A DNA stretch of 64,000 nucleotides. Source: Adiantum capillus-veneris. Its lineage: Eukaryota > Streptophyta > Polypodiopsida > Polypodiales > Pteridaceae. The stretch covers positions 2,572,501 through 2,636,500 of the forward strand of contig CM043968.1 in the NCBI GenBank assembly GCA_014529385.2, read 5' to 3'. The notes below the pieces were generated by a model. It saw only the letters and a program-made list of their open reading frames with translations, searched no databases and was not told the origin of the DNA. This document shows positions 31,590 to 42,164 of this stretch, one piece after another; position 1 is the first letter of the stretch, and each line of letters opens with the position of its first letter. Position numbers and translations under genes: made by a program.

Positions 31590-32702
31590 ACTCACATACA
31601 CACTCACTCCACATTCATTTGCAAACCCATTCTCACTTGGTGAAAGTTAGGGGAATTCTAAAAGAGCACATGGGAATTCTCCTATGCATAAAAATCTCAA
31701 AGTTAGGGGAATTCTAAAAGAGCACATGGGACACATGTCAGACTCTCACTAAGCTTAACCACATGGTGTGCTTGAATGCTATTGGTTGTGCTAAAGATGG
31801 GTCCAATGAGCTTCTACTTCCATCTAACAAATATCTAGATATTTTCAAGCTCTCTCTGTCTAAGGGATAAGGAGGACACTCGTCAAAAGACTGCCCATGT
31901 ACTTGATTGCATGCTGCATGTGATTGGCTAGGGAGAGAGGGGTCCAATGAGCTTGCAACATGCAGAAAGGTCACCACTCGCCCAAAGGAAGGAGGGGGGG
32001 TGCTATAGGGATATACTCCACACACACACACTCACACTCATTTTCAAACCCATTCTCACTTGGTGAAAGTTGAGGAACACGACCTCCTTCTCCAAGCTTT
32101 TGAGAGTGAAAGCCTACACCAACACTCTTGGCTATCGAATGCAAATCCAACCAAGAGTCATGATTCAATGCTTAAGCTTGCCATCCTCTCCATCTTCATT
32201 ACTATTCTATTATGTATACTAGCAAGAAGAGTAATGATAAGTGAAGAACTATTTCTTTCTCCTATTGAATGTTTCTTCTTCCTCTTCCTTATCCTCATTC
32301 TTGGCTAGCTCTCTCCACCTTCGAAGGTGTTTGAGGCCTTGGGATAGTTAATGCTTTCTTCAAGTTTATGTTATGCTTGTGATGCATGAAGCTTTCCATC
32401 TTCATTGCATCACCTAGGTTATAAGGAACACAAAGATTATATTGTAGCAAGTCTCTCTTGATGGGAGAAACTATAACACAAATGCCTATTGGAGGGGGGA
32501 CCAGCTCCATATGAATTCGGTCCTCAACTATTGTCATGTTCTCTAAACTCTCTCTCTTGCAAAAGTATTGTTCATGCCAAGTTAACTAAGTACCATGTTT
32601 ATGTTGCTATCATCAATTAAGTTCATCCGCTATGCTCACAAAGAATCTCTCAAAAGTGCTTTACCTAATTTACTAATTCTGCTACTCTCAAAGTTCATTA
32701 CA
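31590..32702 (+). repeat. Partial, rearranged 5' LTR of gypsy-2
   Basis: It starts with an internal LTR piece (ACTCACATACACACTCACTC), jumps back at AAAGTT (31643-31648) to an earlier LTR position, jumps again near 31675, then runs collinear with the other LTRs to CATTACA. The first roughly 500 bp of the LTR are absent. Its G run is only 7 bases (31994-32000). Confidence 0.8.
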
Positions 32703-32703
32703 T

Positions 32704-32715
32704 TGGTATCAAAGC
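32704..32715 (+). other. Primer binding site of gypsy-2
   Basis: TGGTATCAAAGC lies one base after the LTR end. It equals the initiator-Met tRNA complement with one change (CAAAGC for CAGAGC). Confidence 0.75.
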
Positions 32716-33116
32716 ATTTGGTTTCTCTTTTCATGCTTAAGAAGAAAGGTCCTTAAGTAGCCTATTAATGGTTGTTTTTGTTAATTATATTAGGGTAAGT
32801 GGGTATGGGATCTATTTTCAGTTTTGTTGAGCCCACTATGTGGGATATGGTGCACACCTCGGGAGCTTTGGTCTTAATAATGGACTCTTTTTAGACTTGC
32901 CTATGGCTTTACCATTATTGAGTCATAAGAAGTCCGAAAGGAGCTATCCCTCGACAACTTTTCTATGTTAGACTCACTCCACTACTCTCTATAATTAACC
33001 AATTCGAGCCGTAGGTGTAGATACTTAAGTGCCTTTTTTCAAAGGCTAAGAGGAGTAGCAACTAAGGTTTTGAATTGCCAAAGCATACACTAAGTAAACA
33101 CATAAGTTTAATTAGT
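32716..33116 (+). other. Leader of gypsy-2
   Basis: Untranslated region between the primer site and the gag ATG. I see no other feature. Confidence 0.5.
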
Positions 33117-34955
33117 ATGGCTGACAATAACCAAGAGAGGAGAATGAATATTGATAACTTTGATTTTGCACATGAAGGTGCCAATGATGATGCCCCCATG
33201 TTTGTTAATTATTTTGTCACTAGGTTTCGACAAGCTATGGGCAACCCCACTTTGCAAGCCAAAGTTACTCAACAACTTTGTGCTTATGGGATTTCCTTTC
33301 CTCTCCAAGAGGAGAGAGAGCTTACTAGGCCTCTGGAAGAGACCCCCAAAAGAAGACTCTCTCCCATACGAGAGGAGGAATCCAAAGATCAAGAAAGCAA
33401 TGAATCCCTAAATTCCTCTGAAGATGTGGCTCCACAAAGAAGGAGGACTAAACGATCGCCAACTCCTCCCAAGAGGAAACGGTTAATAACCCATAGTCCT
33501 TCTCCTCGTCACTCCAAAAGGGAAGAGAGGAAACCAAGGAAGAAAAGGGCAAGAAAGAGGTCACCCTTTTCTCCTTCTTCTTCACCTTCCTCCTCTAGCG
33601 ATGAAAGCTATGGCTATTCTCCTAGAGAATATAAGAGGGGAGGACATCGCAAATCTTACCCTGCATGGCGAAGGTCACAAAATCTCAAGAAGTTCAAAGA
33701 GGGAGGAAAGAGTATCTCTTTTCTCACCTATGATGGCACCTTTGGTGCTACCGACAAAGTATTGGCCTTCATCCAACAATTTGATGCGGCCTTTGGAGGC
33801 GAGGGCTTCACTGAGTCCTCCAAGCTACGCCATGTAGCTATGCACTTCCAAAAATTAGCTCGTCAATCGTGGGCTAGCCTTCGAAGCAATGGCGAAGCCC
33901 CAAAGACATGGAAAACTCTACAAGTTTCCATCATGAAGCAATTTCTTGCAAGTGATACAAAGGACAAAGTGCTCACCGAATGGCGGAGTTTAAGACTTAT
34001 CTCTCACGAGTCTATCCACAAATACGTGGACAAGTTTTGGGATTTACATCTCAAGGCTACTGTCTTTCAAAAGATAGACTTTGCTGAGCAAAAACAACAA
34101 TTTTGTGTGGGATTACCTGAAGAGATGGCCGAGTATGTCAACTCTCAACGGCCTGACTCTATCAGCGAAGTAATCCACCATACCATGGTTGCTTCACACA
34201 TCAATTTACAACAAAGGGTTAGACAGAATGTCAAACCCATGGAAAATAAAGAAAAAAGTGATGCAAAGGGAAAAATTAATACCCAAAATTTTTCCCACGG
34301 CCATTCCAACAACAACAACAACAATCGGTCAAAGGAGAAAGGAGTTTACAAAGGTAAAAATAAAGTCTCTCCTGAAGAGCTTGAAACTTTTCGCAAGGAT
34401 CACAAATGTTTTAAGTGTGGGGAGGAAGGACATGACTATCGTTCTTGCCCCAAAAAAATTGCTCGCAATGAGACTCCTAGAGCTTCCACTATCAAAGCTC
34501 CAAAAGAGGATACTCATTGCAAAGGGTCACCTCTCTCCTATGCTTGGGGAAAGGTAAGGGAGCATGATGCTTTCATCTTGTTTGACCCTGGTTCTACTCT
34601 CAACTTCATATCAATGGAGTTGGACCCCAAGTTGGGCATTCAAGCTTTTGAGATGGGAGATGTTGTAACAGCCGATGCCGCTTTCAAGGGACAACAAGCC
34701 TCCATTACTCCCTTGATTGGGAAGTTGAGGCTTCATGTCCAAAGCTATGTCAACAAAGAAGACTTCTTCATCTCTCCTCTCCAACATGAGGATGCTATCC
34801 TAGGGATACCATGGTTCAACCGCATGGCTGCCAACATGAAGTTCCCTGAAAGGAGAATCTACTTCACCTACAGGGGAAAGAATATGTATATAAATGCTAA
34901 TGATTCTGGTCGTACTATACCACTTGTAAATCCACTGCCCTTGATAAATCAATGA
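33117..34955 (+). CDS. Gag-protease polyprotein of gypsy-2
   Basis: The first ATG in the long frame (33117) gives MADNNQERRMNIDNFDFA, 613 codons including the stop. An Arg/Ser/Pro-rich basic region (PKRKRLITHSPSPRHSKREE) precedes the capsid-like helical part with WRSLRLISHESIHKYVDKF. The CCHC zinc knuckle is CFKCGEEGHDYRSC at about 34405-34446. Protease follows with FDPGSTLNFISMELDPKLGI and GIPWFNRMAANMKF. The frame ends LVNPLPLINQ at a TGA because one T is missing relative to gypsy-1 (1640 region), so pol is out of frame. Structural and processing part of the element. Confidence 0.88.
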   Translation: MADNNQERRMNIDNFDFAHEGANDDAPMFVNYFVTRFRQAMGNPTLQAKVTQQLCAYGISFPLQEERELTRPLEETPKRRLSPIREEESKDQESNESLNSSEDVAPQRRRTKRSPTPPKRKRLITHSPSPRHSKREERKPRKKRARKRSPFSPSSSPSSSSDESYGYSPREYKRGGHRKSYPAWRRSQNLKKFKEGGKSISFLTYDGTFGATDKVLAFIQQFDAAFGGEGFTESSKLRHVAMHFQKLARQSWASLRSNGEAPKTWKTLQVSIMKQFLASDTKDKVLTEWRSLRLISHESIHKYVDKFWDLHLKATVFQKIDFAEQKQQFCVGLPEEMAEYVNSQRPDSISEVIHHTMVASHINLQQRVRQNVKPMENKEKSDAKGKINTQNFSHGHSNNNNNNRSKEKGVYKGKNKVSPEELETFRKDHKCFKCGEEGHDYRSCPKKIARNETPRASTIKAPKEDTHCKGSPLSYAWGKVREHDAFILFDPGSTLNFISMELDPKLGIQAFEMGDVVTADAAFKGQQASITPLIGKLRLHVQSYVNKEDFFISPLQHEDAILGIPWFNRMAANMKFPERRIYFTYRGKNMYINANDSGRTIPLVNPLPLINQ

Positions 34956-36396
34956 AAAGCTCAGTTTCTACGTACATGATTTTTGTCAAAGAATCCCTAA
35001 AAGGTCCTAATGTTTCATCAAAGGTGAATGGTAGGAATCAAGAAGAGTTAGACTTGTCTAAATTTCTAAAAGGATTCCAAGATGTGTTCATTGATGATGT
35101 CCCTATGGAATTACCTCCAAAACGAGGGGATGATGACCATCGAATTGAACTCCTATCAAGAAGCTCACTGCCTAACAAACCTCCCTATCAAGTTTTACAA
35201 GCTCAACAAGAGGAGATCATGAGGCAAGTACAATAATTGGTAGACAAAGGAATGGTGAGGCCTAGCTCCTCTCTCTTTTGCTCTCCAGTCATTTTAGTAC
35301 AAAAGAAAGATGGTACATACCGCATGTGTGTGGACTATCGTGCACTAAACCATATCACTATGAAAAACAAATTTCCCATACCTCGGGTAGAAGACCTGTT
35401 TGATAAGCTACAAGGCTGTACCTACTTCAATAGGATTGACCTTAAAAGTGGCTACCATCAAATAAGGATAGTGAATGAAGATATCCAAAAGATCCCGTTT
35501 CGTACAACATTTGGCCTTTATGAATATCTAGTCATGCCTTTTGACTTGACTAATGCACCAGCTATATTCAATCGATTAATGGAGAAATTTTTTAAACCCT
35601 ACCGCAAATTCATTGGAGTGTTCTTTGATGATATCATCATCTACTCCAATTCCTTGGAGGAACACAAGCAACATCTCCAAGTGATTTTTTAAGCATTAAG
35701 GGAGAATAAACTTTTTCTCAATCAAAAGAAAAGCGAATTTTTCCTTCAAGAGATTCAATACTTAGGTCATATTATCTCTTGAGATGGTATCCGTATGGAT
35801 CCATCAAAGTTGGAGGTAACAAAAGCATGGCCTAATCCAAGGAATCTACATGAGCTAAGAAGCTTTATTGGTATGTGTGCATACTATAGACGCTTCATAG
35901 CAAAATTATCTCAAATAGCGAGACCATTACATGACTTAACAAAGAAAAGCGTTAAGTATTCATGGACTGCTAAGGAGCAAAGTGCTTTTGACAAGATCAA
36001 AGAGAAGCTTATCTCCCAACCAGTCCTTATGCTTCCAGATCTCTCGAAGCCATTTGAGGCTAATGTGATGCTTGTGGTGATTTCCTTGGAGCAGTCTTGC
36101 TTCAAGAAGGGCATGCCATATCATATGAGAGCCGAAGGCTCAACACGGATGAACGGGTCTTAGGCATTTATGAGAAAGAGATGTTAGTTTTTCTACATGC
36201 CATAGACACATGGAAGCACTATCTATTGGGGACTCCATTCATCTTAGGAACAGACCATCAAAGTCTCAAGTACTTCATGATGCAAACAAAACTTTTCGAC
36301 AAACAAATGAGGTGGGCAAATTTTCTTTCACAATTTAATTTCCACGTTTCTCACTTTGTTGGTAAGCACAATCAAGTGGCTGATGCACTTCCATGA
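34952..36396 (+). pseudogene. Reverse transcriptase and RNase H of gypsy-2
   Basis: It begins at an ATGA overlap with gag-protease. TAA at 35234 (GAA in the relative), TAA at 35690 and TGA at 35780 break RT, which otherwise shows CVDYRALNHITMKNKFPIPR, FNRIDLKSGYHQIRI and the intact catalytic FFDD in GVFFDDIIIYS. The thumb and RNase H start read HELRSFIGMCAYYRRF and SQPVLMLPDLSKPFEA. RNase H continues after a frameshift near 36090 with ISYESRRLNTDERVLGIYEK and ILGTDHQSLKYFM and ends QVADALP at a TGA. Confidence 0.86.
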
Positions 36397-37168
36397 CGAC
36401 CAAAAGTTAATACTGTGTCAATAGCAACTCACAATGATCTATCTTCTATGATAGATGAGTATGCTACTGACCCTGACTTTAAAGACATAATGTCAGCCCT
36501 TGCTTTGGGGAAGAAAGAGGAACCATTCACCTTGCAAGATGGTTATATTCTCCATGGCAATAGGCTATGTGTTACCCACTCCCTTCGTGAGAAAGTCATG
36601 TATGAATCCCATGCCTCCCTATGTGGGGCATAGAGGCATTCAACCTACTCTTCGAGGAGTAGAGACGTACTTTTATTGGCCTACCATGAAAGTGGACATA
36701 CAAGAGTATGTTTCAAAATGTGTAGTATGCCAAAAGACCAAGTATGATAGAGGGAAGCAACCTGGATTACTCCAGCCATTTCCAGTTCTGAATTCACCAT
36801 GGGAGAGTATATCCATGGATTTTATCTTTGGATTACCAAAATCTATCCATGGGAATACGGGAATATGGACAATAGTCAACAGGTTTAGCAAGCAAGCACA
36901 CTTTATCCCTGTTAAGAAGACTATTAAGGCACACCAAATGGCAACTCTCTTCATATCGCAGATTTTCAAACACCATGGATTGCCAACATCCATCGTGTCA
37001 AATAGAGATCCTAGAATGACCAGTAATTTCTGGAAAGGTCTCTTCGAAAATCTAGGTACAAGATTTAATTTCTCTTCGGCCTATCACCCACAAACGGATG
37101 GCCAAAGTGAGATAGCCAACCTTATGATTCTTGATCTACTAAAGATCTATGTTATAGAAGTAGATTAA
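36397..37168 (+). pseudogene. Integrase of gypsy-2
   Basis: After a frameshift near 36610 the zinc finger reads HRGIQPTLRGVETYFYWP and CVVCQKTKYDRG. The core has MDFIFGLPKSIHGNTGIW (first Asp), VSNRDPRMTSNFWKGLF (second Asp) and YHPQTDGQSEIANL (Glu), so the full DDE set is present. The frame ends at a TAA at 37166 within VEVDQ-like sequence (CAA in gypsy-1). Confidence 0.86.
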
Positions 37169-37897
37169 TGCTCACAATGGGAAAATTACTTACCTCTTGT
37201 AGAGTATGCGTATAATAATACTACCCATACTTCTATGGGAAAAGCACCGTTTGAAATCATAGAAGGAAGACCTAAAAGTCCCTTGCTACTTAAAGTACAT
37301 AAGAAGATCTTCACTGTCGATGAGTATAGCCGTGACCTACAAACATCTTTTCAAAAGATTAAGGAGACTGTATCCATCTCCCAACTAAGGCAAAAAGCTT
37401 CTGCTGACAAGCACATAAGGGCCTTAACGTTGAAAGAAAATGATTGGATCTTACTTAAGTTCCCTAAGGCACGATTGATGCAAACGACGGGCAAAAATCC
37501 TACGGGCCATCAAAAGTATTATGCTAAACTAGCAAAAAGATACTATGGTCCTTTTCAAATTTTGAATCCAATCAATGAGGTGGCTTATCAACTCAAGTTA
37601 CCTAACCATTGGCTCATACACAATGATTTTCATGTGAGCCTACTCAAGCCCTACAAAGGAGAGCCTCCAAATGAACCAATTATTGAAGACCCTCCCGAAA
37701 TCGAAGATCAAGAAGAGGTACTACAACCTGAAGCTATCCTTCAACATGAAGACATGGTACTACGACATGGTAAGATTATCCGACGGTATCTTATTAAGTT
37801 CAAAAATTATCCTTTTGAAGATGCTAGATGGATGCAAGGAATCCAGCTTAAGGATAGAATGAACCTTGTCAATGCTTATAATGCTACATTAGAGTAA
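37169..37897 (+). CDS. Integrase C-terminus with chromodomain-like tail of gypsy-2
   Basis: Open from 37235 to 37897 (220 residues). It contains the integrase C-terminal GPY/F-type motif (RYYGPFQILNPINEVAYQL), HNDFHVSLLKPYKGEPP, an acidic linker (EDPPEIEDQEEVLQPEA) and a chromodomain-like end (RHGKIIRRYLIKFKNYPFED, ARWMQ). It is 85-90 percent like 4196-4618 by eye. The start is not a true initiator; it follows an integrase stop. Confidence 0.82.
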   Translation, partial: CSQWENYLPLVEYAYNNTTHTSMGKAPFEIIEGRPKSPLLLKVHKKIFTVDEYSRDLQTSFQKIKETVSISQLRQKASADKHIRALTLKENDWILLKFPKARLMQTTGKNPTGHQKYYAKLAKRYYGPFQILNPINEVAYQLKLPNHWLIHNDFHVSLLKPYKGEPPNEPIIEDPPEIEDQEEVLQPEAILQHEDMVLRHGKIIRRYLIKFKNYPFEDARWMQGIQLKDRMNLVNAYNATLE

Positions 37898-38254
37898 CCA
37901 AATGTACCTGTTTCCTTTAAATGATCAATTTTTTTTTCTTATAATACTAATTATCTCTTTATTGTGCACAAATTTAAGTAGTATGCATACTAAGATTCAT
38001 GTTTGGGATGACGATGTCTCTCAAACACCATGTAGAATTTGTCACTCTACTTGGGAGGATGAAATGGACTAAAGAGCAAACATGCTTGTGGCAGCTATGT
38101 CTCCCAAGCACCAAATGGATTAGTCATCCATCTTGGTATGATGTCATAGGGTAAAAAGGGATCCTCTACCTGCTAAGACAAATTGACTAATGACTATGAC
38201 TTTATCTCTTTTACCTCATAGTCGAGGACGACTATGATTTCAAGAGAGAGGTAA
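37898..38254 (+). other. 3' untranslated region and purine tract of gypsy-2
   Basis: Non-coding. It ends TTTCAAGAGAGAGGTAA directly before the LTR start TGTCATTAAA. Confidence 0.72.
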
Positions 38255-39972
38255 TGTCATTAAATATCTAATATCTAACCAACCCAAATGATTTTCTCAT
38301 ATTAAACTGATAATTTAATATGGGATAATAAATGGGAACAAGGGTTAGAATATAGACATGTACTTACGGCTCTATCTCAACACGGGGCCAATGGTAAAGG
38401 GGCCCAAATGAGAGATGGTATGTCAAAGAGCAAGGTTAACTAATGAAGCTTAAAAGACATTAGGGTTAGCTTCATTAAAGACCTCCAATGGTTAGCGTTA
38501 AAAGTCCTTTGACCTTAAGCAAACTAGGGCTGAGCTTGAGGTGGGAACCTGACCTAAACTTAAGCAAGCTAGGGCTCTGCTTGAGGTGGGAACCTTAAGC
38601 AAGCTACGGCTGTGCTTGAGGTGGGAACCTTAAGCAAGCTAGGGTTATGCTTGAGGTGTGAACCCCACCTAAACTTAGGCAAGCTAGGGCTATGCTTGAG
38701 GTGGGAACCCGACCTAAACTTAAGCAAGCTAGGGTTGTGCTTGAGGTGGGAACTCCACCTAAGGTGCTTGTCATGCTTGATGACTAAGGTACTTGAGGTA
38801 CTTGTCACATTTAATGAGGAAGTTGCTTAAGAAGCTTCCTATGCATGGGGGGTAAGATGCTTGAGTCCTACACACTTAATGAGGAAGTTGCTTGAGAAAC
38901 TTTCTATGCATAAAAATCTCAAAGTTAGGGGAATTCTAAAAGAGCACATGGGACACAGGTCAGACTCTCATTAATCTTAACCACAAGGTGTGCTTGAATG
39001 TTATTCGTTGGGCTAAAGAGAGTCCAATGAGCTTCTACTTCCATCTATCAAATATCTAGATATTTTCAAGCTCTCTCTCTCTCTCTCTAAGGGGTAAGGA
39101 CGACACTCGTCAAAAGACTACCCATGTACTTGATTGCATGCTGCATGTGATTGGCTAGGGGGAGAGGGGTCCAATGAGCTTGCGACATGCAGAAAGGTCA
39201 CCACTCGCCCAAAGCAGGGATGGGGGGGGGGGGGGGGGGGGGTGTTAGGGGGATATACTCACATACACACTCACTCCACATTCATTTGCAAACTCATTCT
39301 CACTTGGTGAAAGTTGAGGAACACCACCTCATTCTCCAAGTTTATGAGAGTGAAAGCCTACACCAACACTCTTGGCTATGGAATGCAAATCCAACCAAGA
39401 TTCATGCTTCAATGCTTAAGCTTGCCATCTTCCCCATCTTCATTACTATGCTATTATGTATGCTAGCAAGAAGAGTAATGATAAGTGAGGAACTATTTCT
39501 TTCTCCTATGGAATATTTCTTCTTCCTCTTCCCTATCCTCATTCCCCGCTAGCTCTCTCCACCTTCGAAGGTGTTTGAGGCCTTGGGACTGAGGCTTGGG
39601 ATAGTTAATGATTTCTTCAAGTTTATGTTATGATTGTGATGCATGAAGCTTTCCATCTTCATTGCATCACCTAGGTTACAAGAAACACAAAGATTGTATT
39701 GTACCAAGTCTCTCTTGATGGGAGAAACTATAATACAAATGCCTATTGGAGGGGGGACTGGCTCCATATGAATCCGATCCTCAACTATTATAATGTTCTC
39801 TAAACTCTCTCTCTTGCAAAAGTATTGTTCATGCCAAGTTAACTAAGTACCATGTTTATGTTGCTACCATCAATTAAGTTCAACCGCTATGCTCACAAAG
39901 AATCTCTCAAAAGTGCTTCACCTAATTTACTAATTCCGCTACTCTCATAGTTCATAGGCAATTTCCATTACA
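38255..39972 (+). repeat. 3' LTR of gypsy-2
   Basis: It runs from TGTCATTAAATATC to CATTACA, 1718 bp. It carries six units of the roughly 40-bp GCTAGGGCT...GGTGGGAAC repeat (38516-38770) against three in the left LTR, and a 21-base G run (39222-39242). Confidence 0.85.
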
Positions 39973-42164
39973 TTTTGCAAAATATGGTCCATGCAGGTAC
40001 AGAATATGCTATTTTTTTTAAAAAAAAGGTTAGTTGAACTCATAGGATGCAATGTAAAATACTATCCAAACTTTAAAAAGTAATTGAATACTAACCAAGT
40101 AATATGTGATGTCTTTTTCTCCCCAAGCATCTGTTATAGCCGTTATTAAAAGCTTTATTGTCTTTTTAAAGTCATCTGCATCAGTAGTAGAGCTCTTGTT
40201 GTTTCAAAACTTTCAAAAAATTGTCAAGTTTCTTCCACACTTACATGCGTTTGTTGGCTATATTTGGTCTACTTTTGACATTGGTTGTTATTACATAAAG
40301 ATCCTTCCAGACGTTGCACATAGCGTCAACTTGTTTGTTGTCATGTTTGCTCAAAAATCTTCTGGCTTTTGCTCCACCCATTGAAACATCTTTCAAAACA
40401 TCACCCGCTCCTTTTGAAAGAGTAGGATCTTTTTTTAGATGTACTTAACCACCATGAAAACCCATTCGAGAGAGCAAAGCTTCGCATTTTTCTATGCACT
40501 TGTCTGCAAGTTTACTTGGCTTAATAAACTATGCATAATCAAGATGTCATCGAAGCAATTTGTCCAAGATTCTAATCTCTGCATGCATTGTACATATATG
40601 TACATTTTTTAAATCTATTGTTAGAATTGATCCCAAATCATAGAAGATGATGGGTAGTCGATGACGTTCACACTATTTCTCGATGGTGGTTTTCCAACCT
40701 CGTGTTCTGCAAGCCATCCTTTTGTTCCAGTGCTTGCCATGCAATACAAACATGGATACTCGGTATTGGCACCTCCACATACACCAAACATGCACTTCAG
40801 TGCTTTTAGGTCGGCACTCAAGTGTCATTCTACAATAAAGTCATCCATGCCATCTACACGGAGTCGTTCACCTACATTTTGGTCCTATATAACAGAAGGG
40901 ATATCGGTCTGCAAAAAGAGCCATTTCAATGTATCGTGGTTTTCTACTAGTATTTAAGCTGTTTCGATCCACCAATTAAGCTCCTTTTTTTATTGATTTT
41001 TGTAGTATGGGGAATCAAGCTTACCCTAGCTATAATCCAATGCTCTATACATTAAAGATATGGATACTCTTTCCATTTTTTGACATTTTTTAATTTGAGC
41101 TTCATCCAATTTTATAACAAATATAAGTTTTCCTTCACAATCTACTTCTTGCATGTTATAATATCTCACCATAGCAAATTAAACTTTTTTATACTCATCC
41201 AAATGTTATTAAAAACATTATACAAAAAGAATATTTTTTTTTTGTTTTTTGTATGGCATCGTTCCTCTATATGATAGTACTCTCCAAAATGTTTAGGTAT
41301 TTCTTCGTTTAACGGAGTCCTTACTTTCCCAACATTGTGAGGCCTACGTAACCCAAAAGCTTTAATCTTGTAATACTTTAAAACCTGAAACGAGGTTTTA
41401 GAGATGTTCTGTAACCCCTTCTACTCACCCCCACTGTGTCACAAACTTCTTGCATTTGAGAAGGTTGGACCAATAAACCCATATCTTTTAGTAGATTTTG
41501 AAATACCAATTTCTTCTAAGTTCGATTTTCAGGAAGTTTCAAAAGTTTCAAAATGTCACTTTTATTCATTACCTAATTTAGAAATCTCACCCTTTTTTGA
41601 ACATTGGACATATCAAATCATAAAAGGCTAGTCACATGTTCTCTAGTAATCTTTTTTTTTTCTTTGTCCATAACCTTTTGTTAAGTTTACTACATCTCTC
41701 ATTCGTTTTACTTGTGCTCTTAATCCTATTGGAGTTTCTTTCAAAGTATGAAGCTGATGATTTTTTTGTTTTAGAGACGCTATTTGGTTTTAAAGTCCTA
41801 AAATTCTTGTTGCATTTGAAGACAAAGCAGTTTTGAGATATTGAATGTAATGTGTATGATCAATGTGTAAATGAGATAGCCTAGAGCTATATCCTTGTAA
41901 GCCATCAACCCCATCTCCAACAAATCTCATCAAATCATGAGATGTGTGAAAAGATGGATACCTTCGAGTGCTAGGATCCGGTGGATACAAGCTCCCATTT
42001 GTCCATATATCAATGTGTTTCTTTCCCTCATTGCGAAGTTGTTGTGCTTCATTTGTAGTTGTAACTAGTCTTTGATAGACACTCCACGTAGTAGCATATC
42101 CTTGGCTTAGCTTAATGTTCAGGTGAAACTTGAAGTTATCACTAATGGAAGATGTATTAGTCAT
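39973..42164 (-). pseudogene. Gene X: decayed gene of unknown function, right of gypsy-2
   Basis: On the minus strand, coding-like text starts at an ATG at 42164: MTNTSSISDNFKFHLNIKLS, GKKHIDIWTNGSLYPPDP, HTSHDLMRFVGDGVDGLQ. Then come a coiled-coil-like stretch, LKLLKLPENR, MQEVCDTVGVSRRGYRTSLK, and after frame breaks DGMDDFIVEWHLSADLKAL, CGGANTEYPCLYC, IDLKNVHICTMHAETRILDK, SGDVLKDVSM-like text and HILYLHGPYFAK at the element edge. CxxC and HxC spacing suggest metal binding. The wording recalls large uncharacterised transposon-associated proteins, but I cannot name the family. Many stops and frameshifts. An intron near 40020-40090 is plausible. Confidence 0.6.

Larger units (their letters stand above)
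29112..39972 (+). mobile_element. gypsy-2: rearranged Ty3/gypsy chromovirus-like element in gene X
   Basis: Order: LTR (29112-30657), a copy of gene X flank (30658-31589), partial rearranged LTR (31590-32702), primer site, gag-protease, pol, integrase, chromodomain-like tail, purine tract, LTR (38255-39972). It is the same family as gypsy-1 and nearly full length inside, but with several stops and frameshifts. The left LTR and following X segment nearly equal the right LTR and its X flank, while the internal-side left LTR is more diverged. This suggests tandem duplication followed by LTR-LTR recombination. Confidence 0.88.

Noticed and set aside
31346-31717. Plus-strand open frame, repeated at 40661-40957
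   Set aside because: Opposite strand of the gene X segment with the CxxC motif; no independent coding character.
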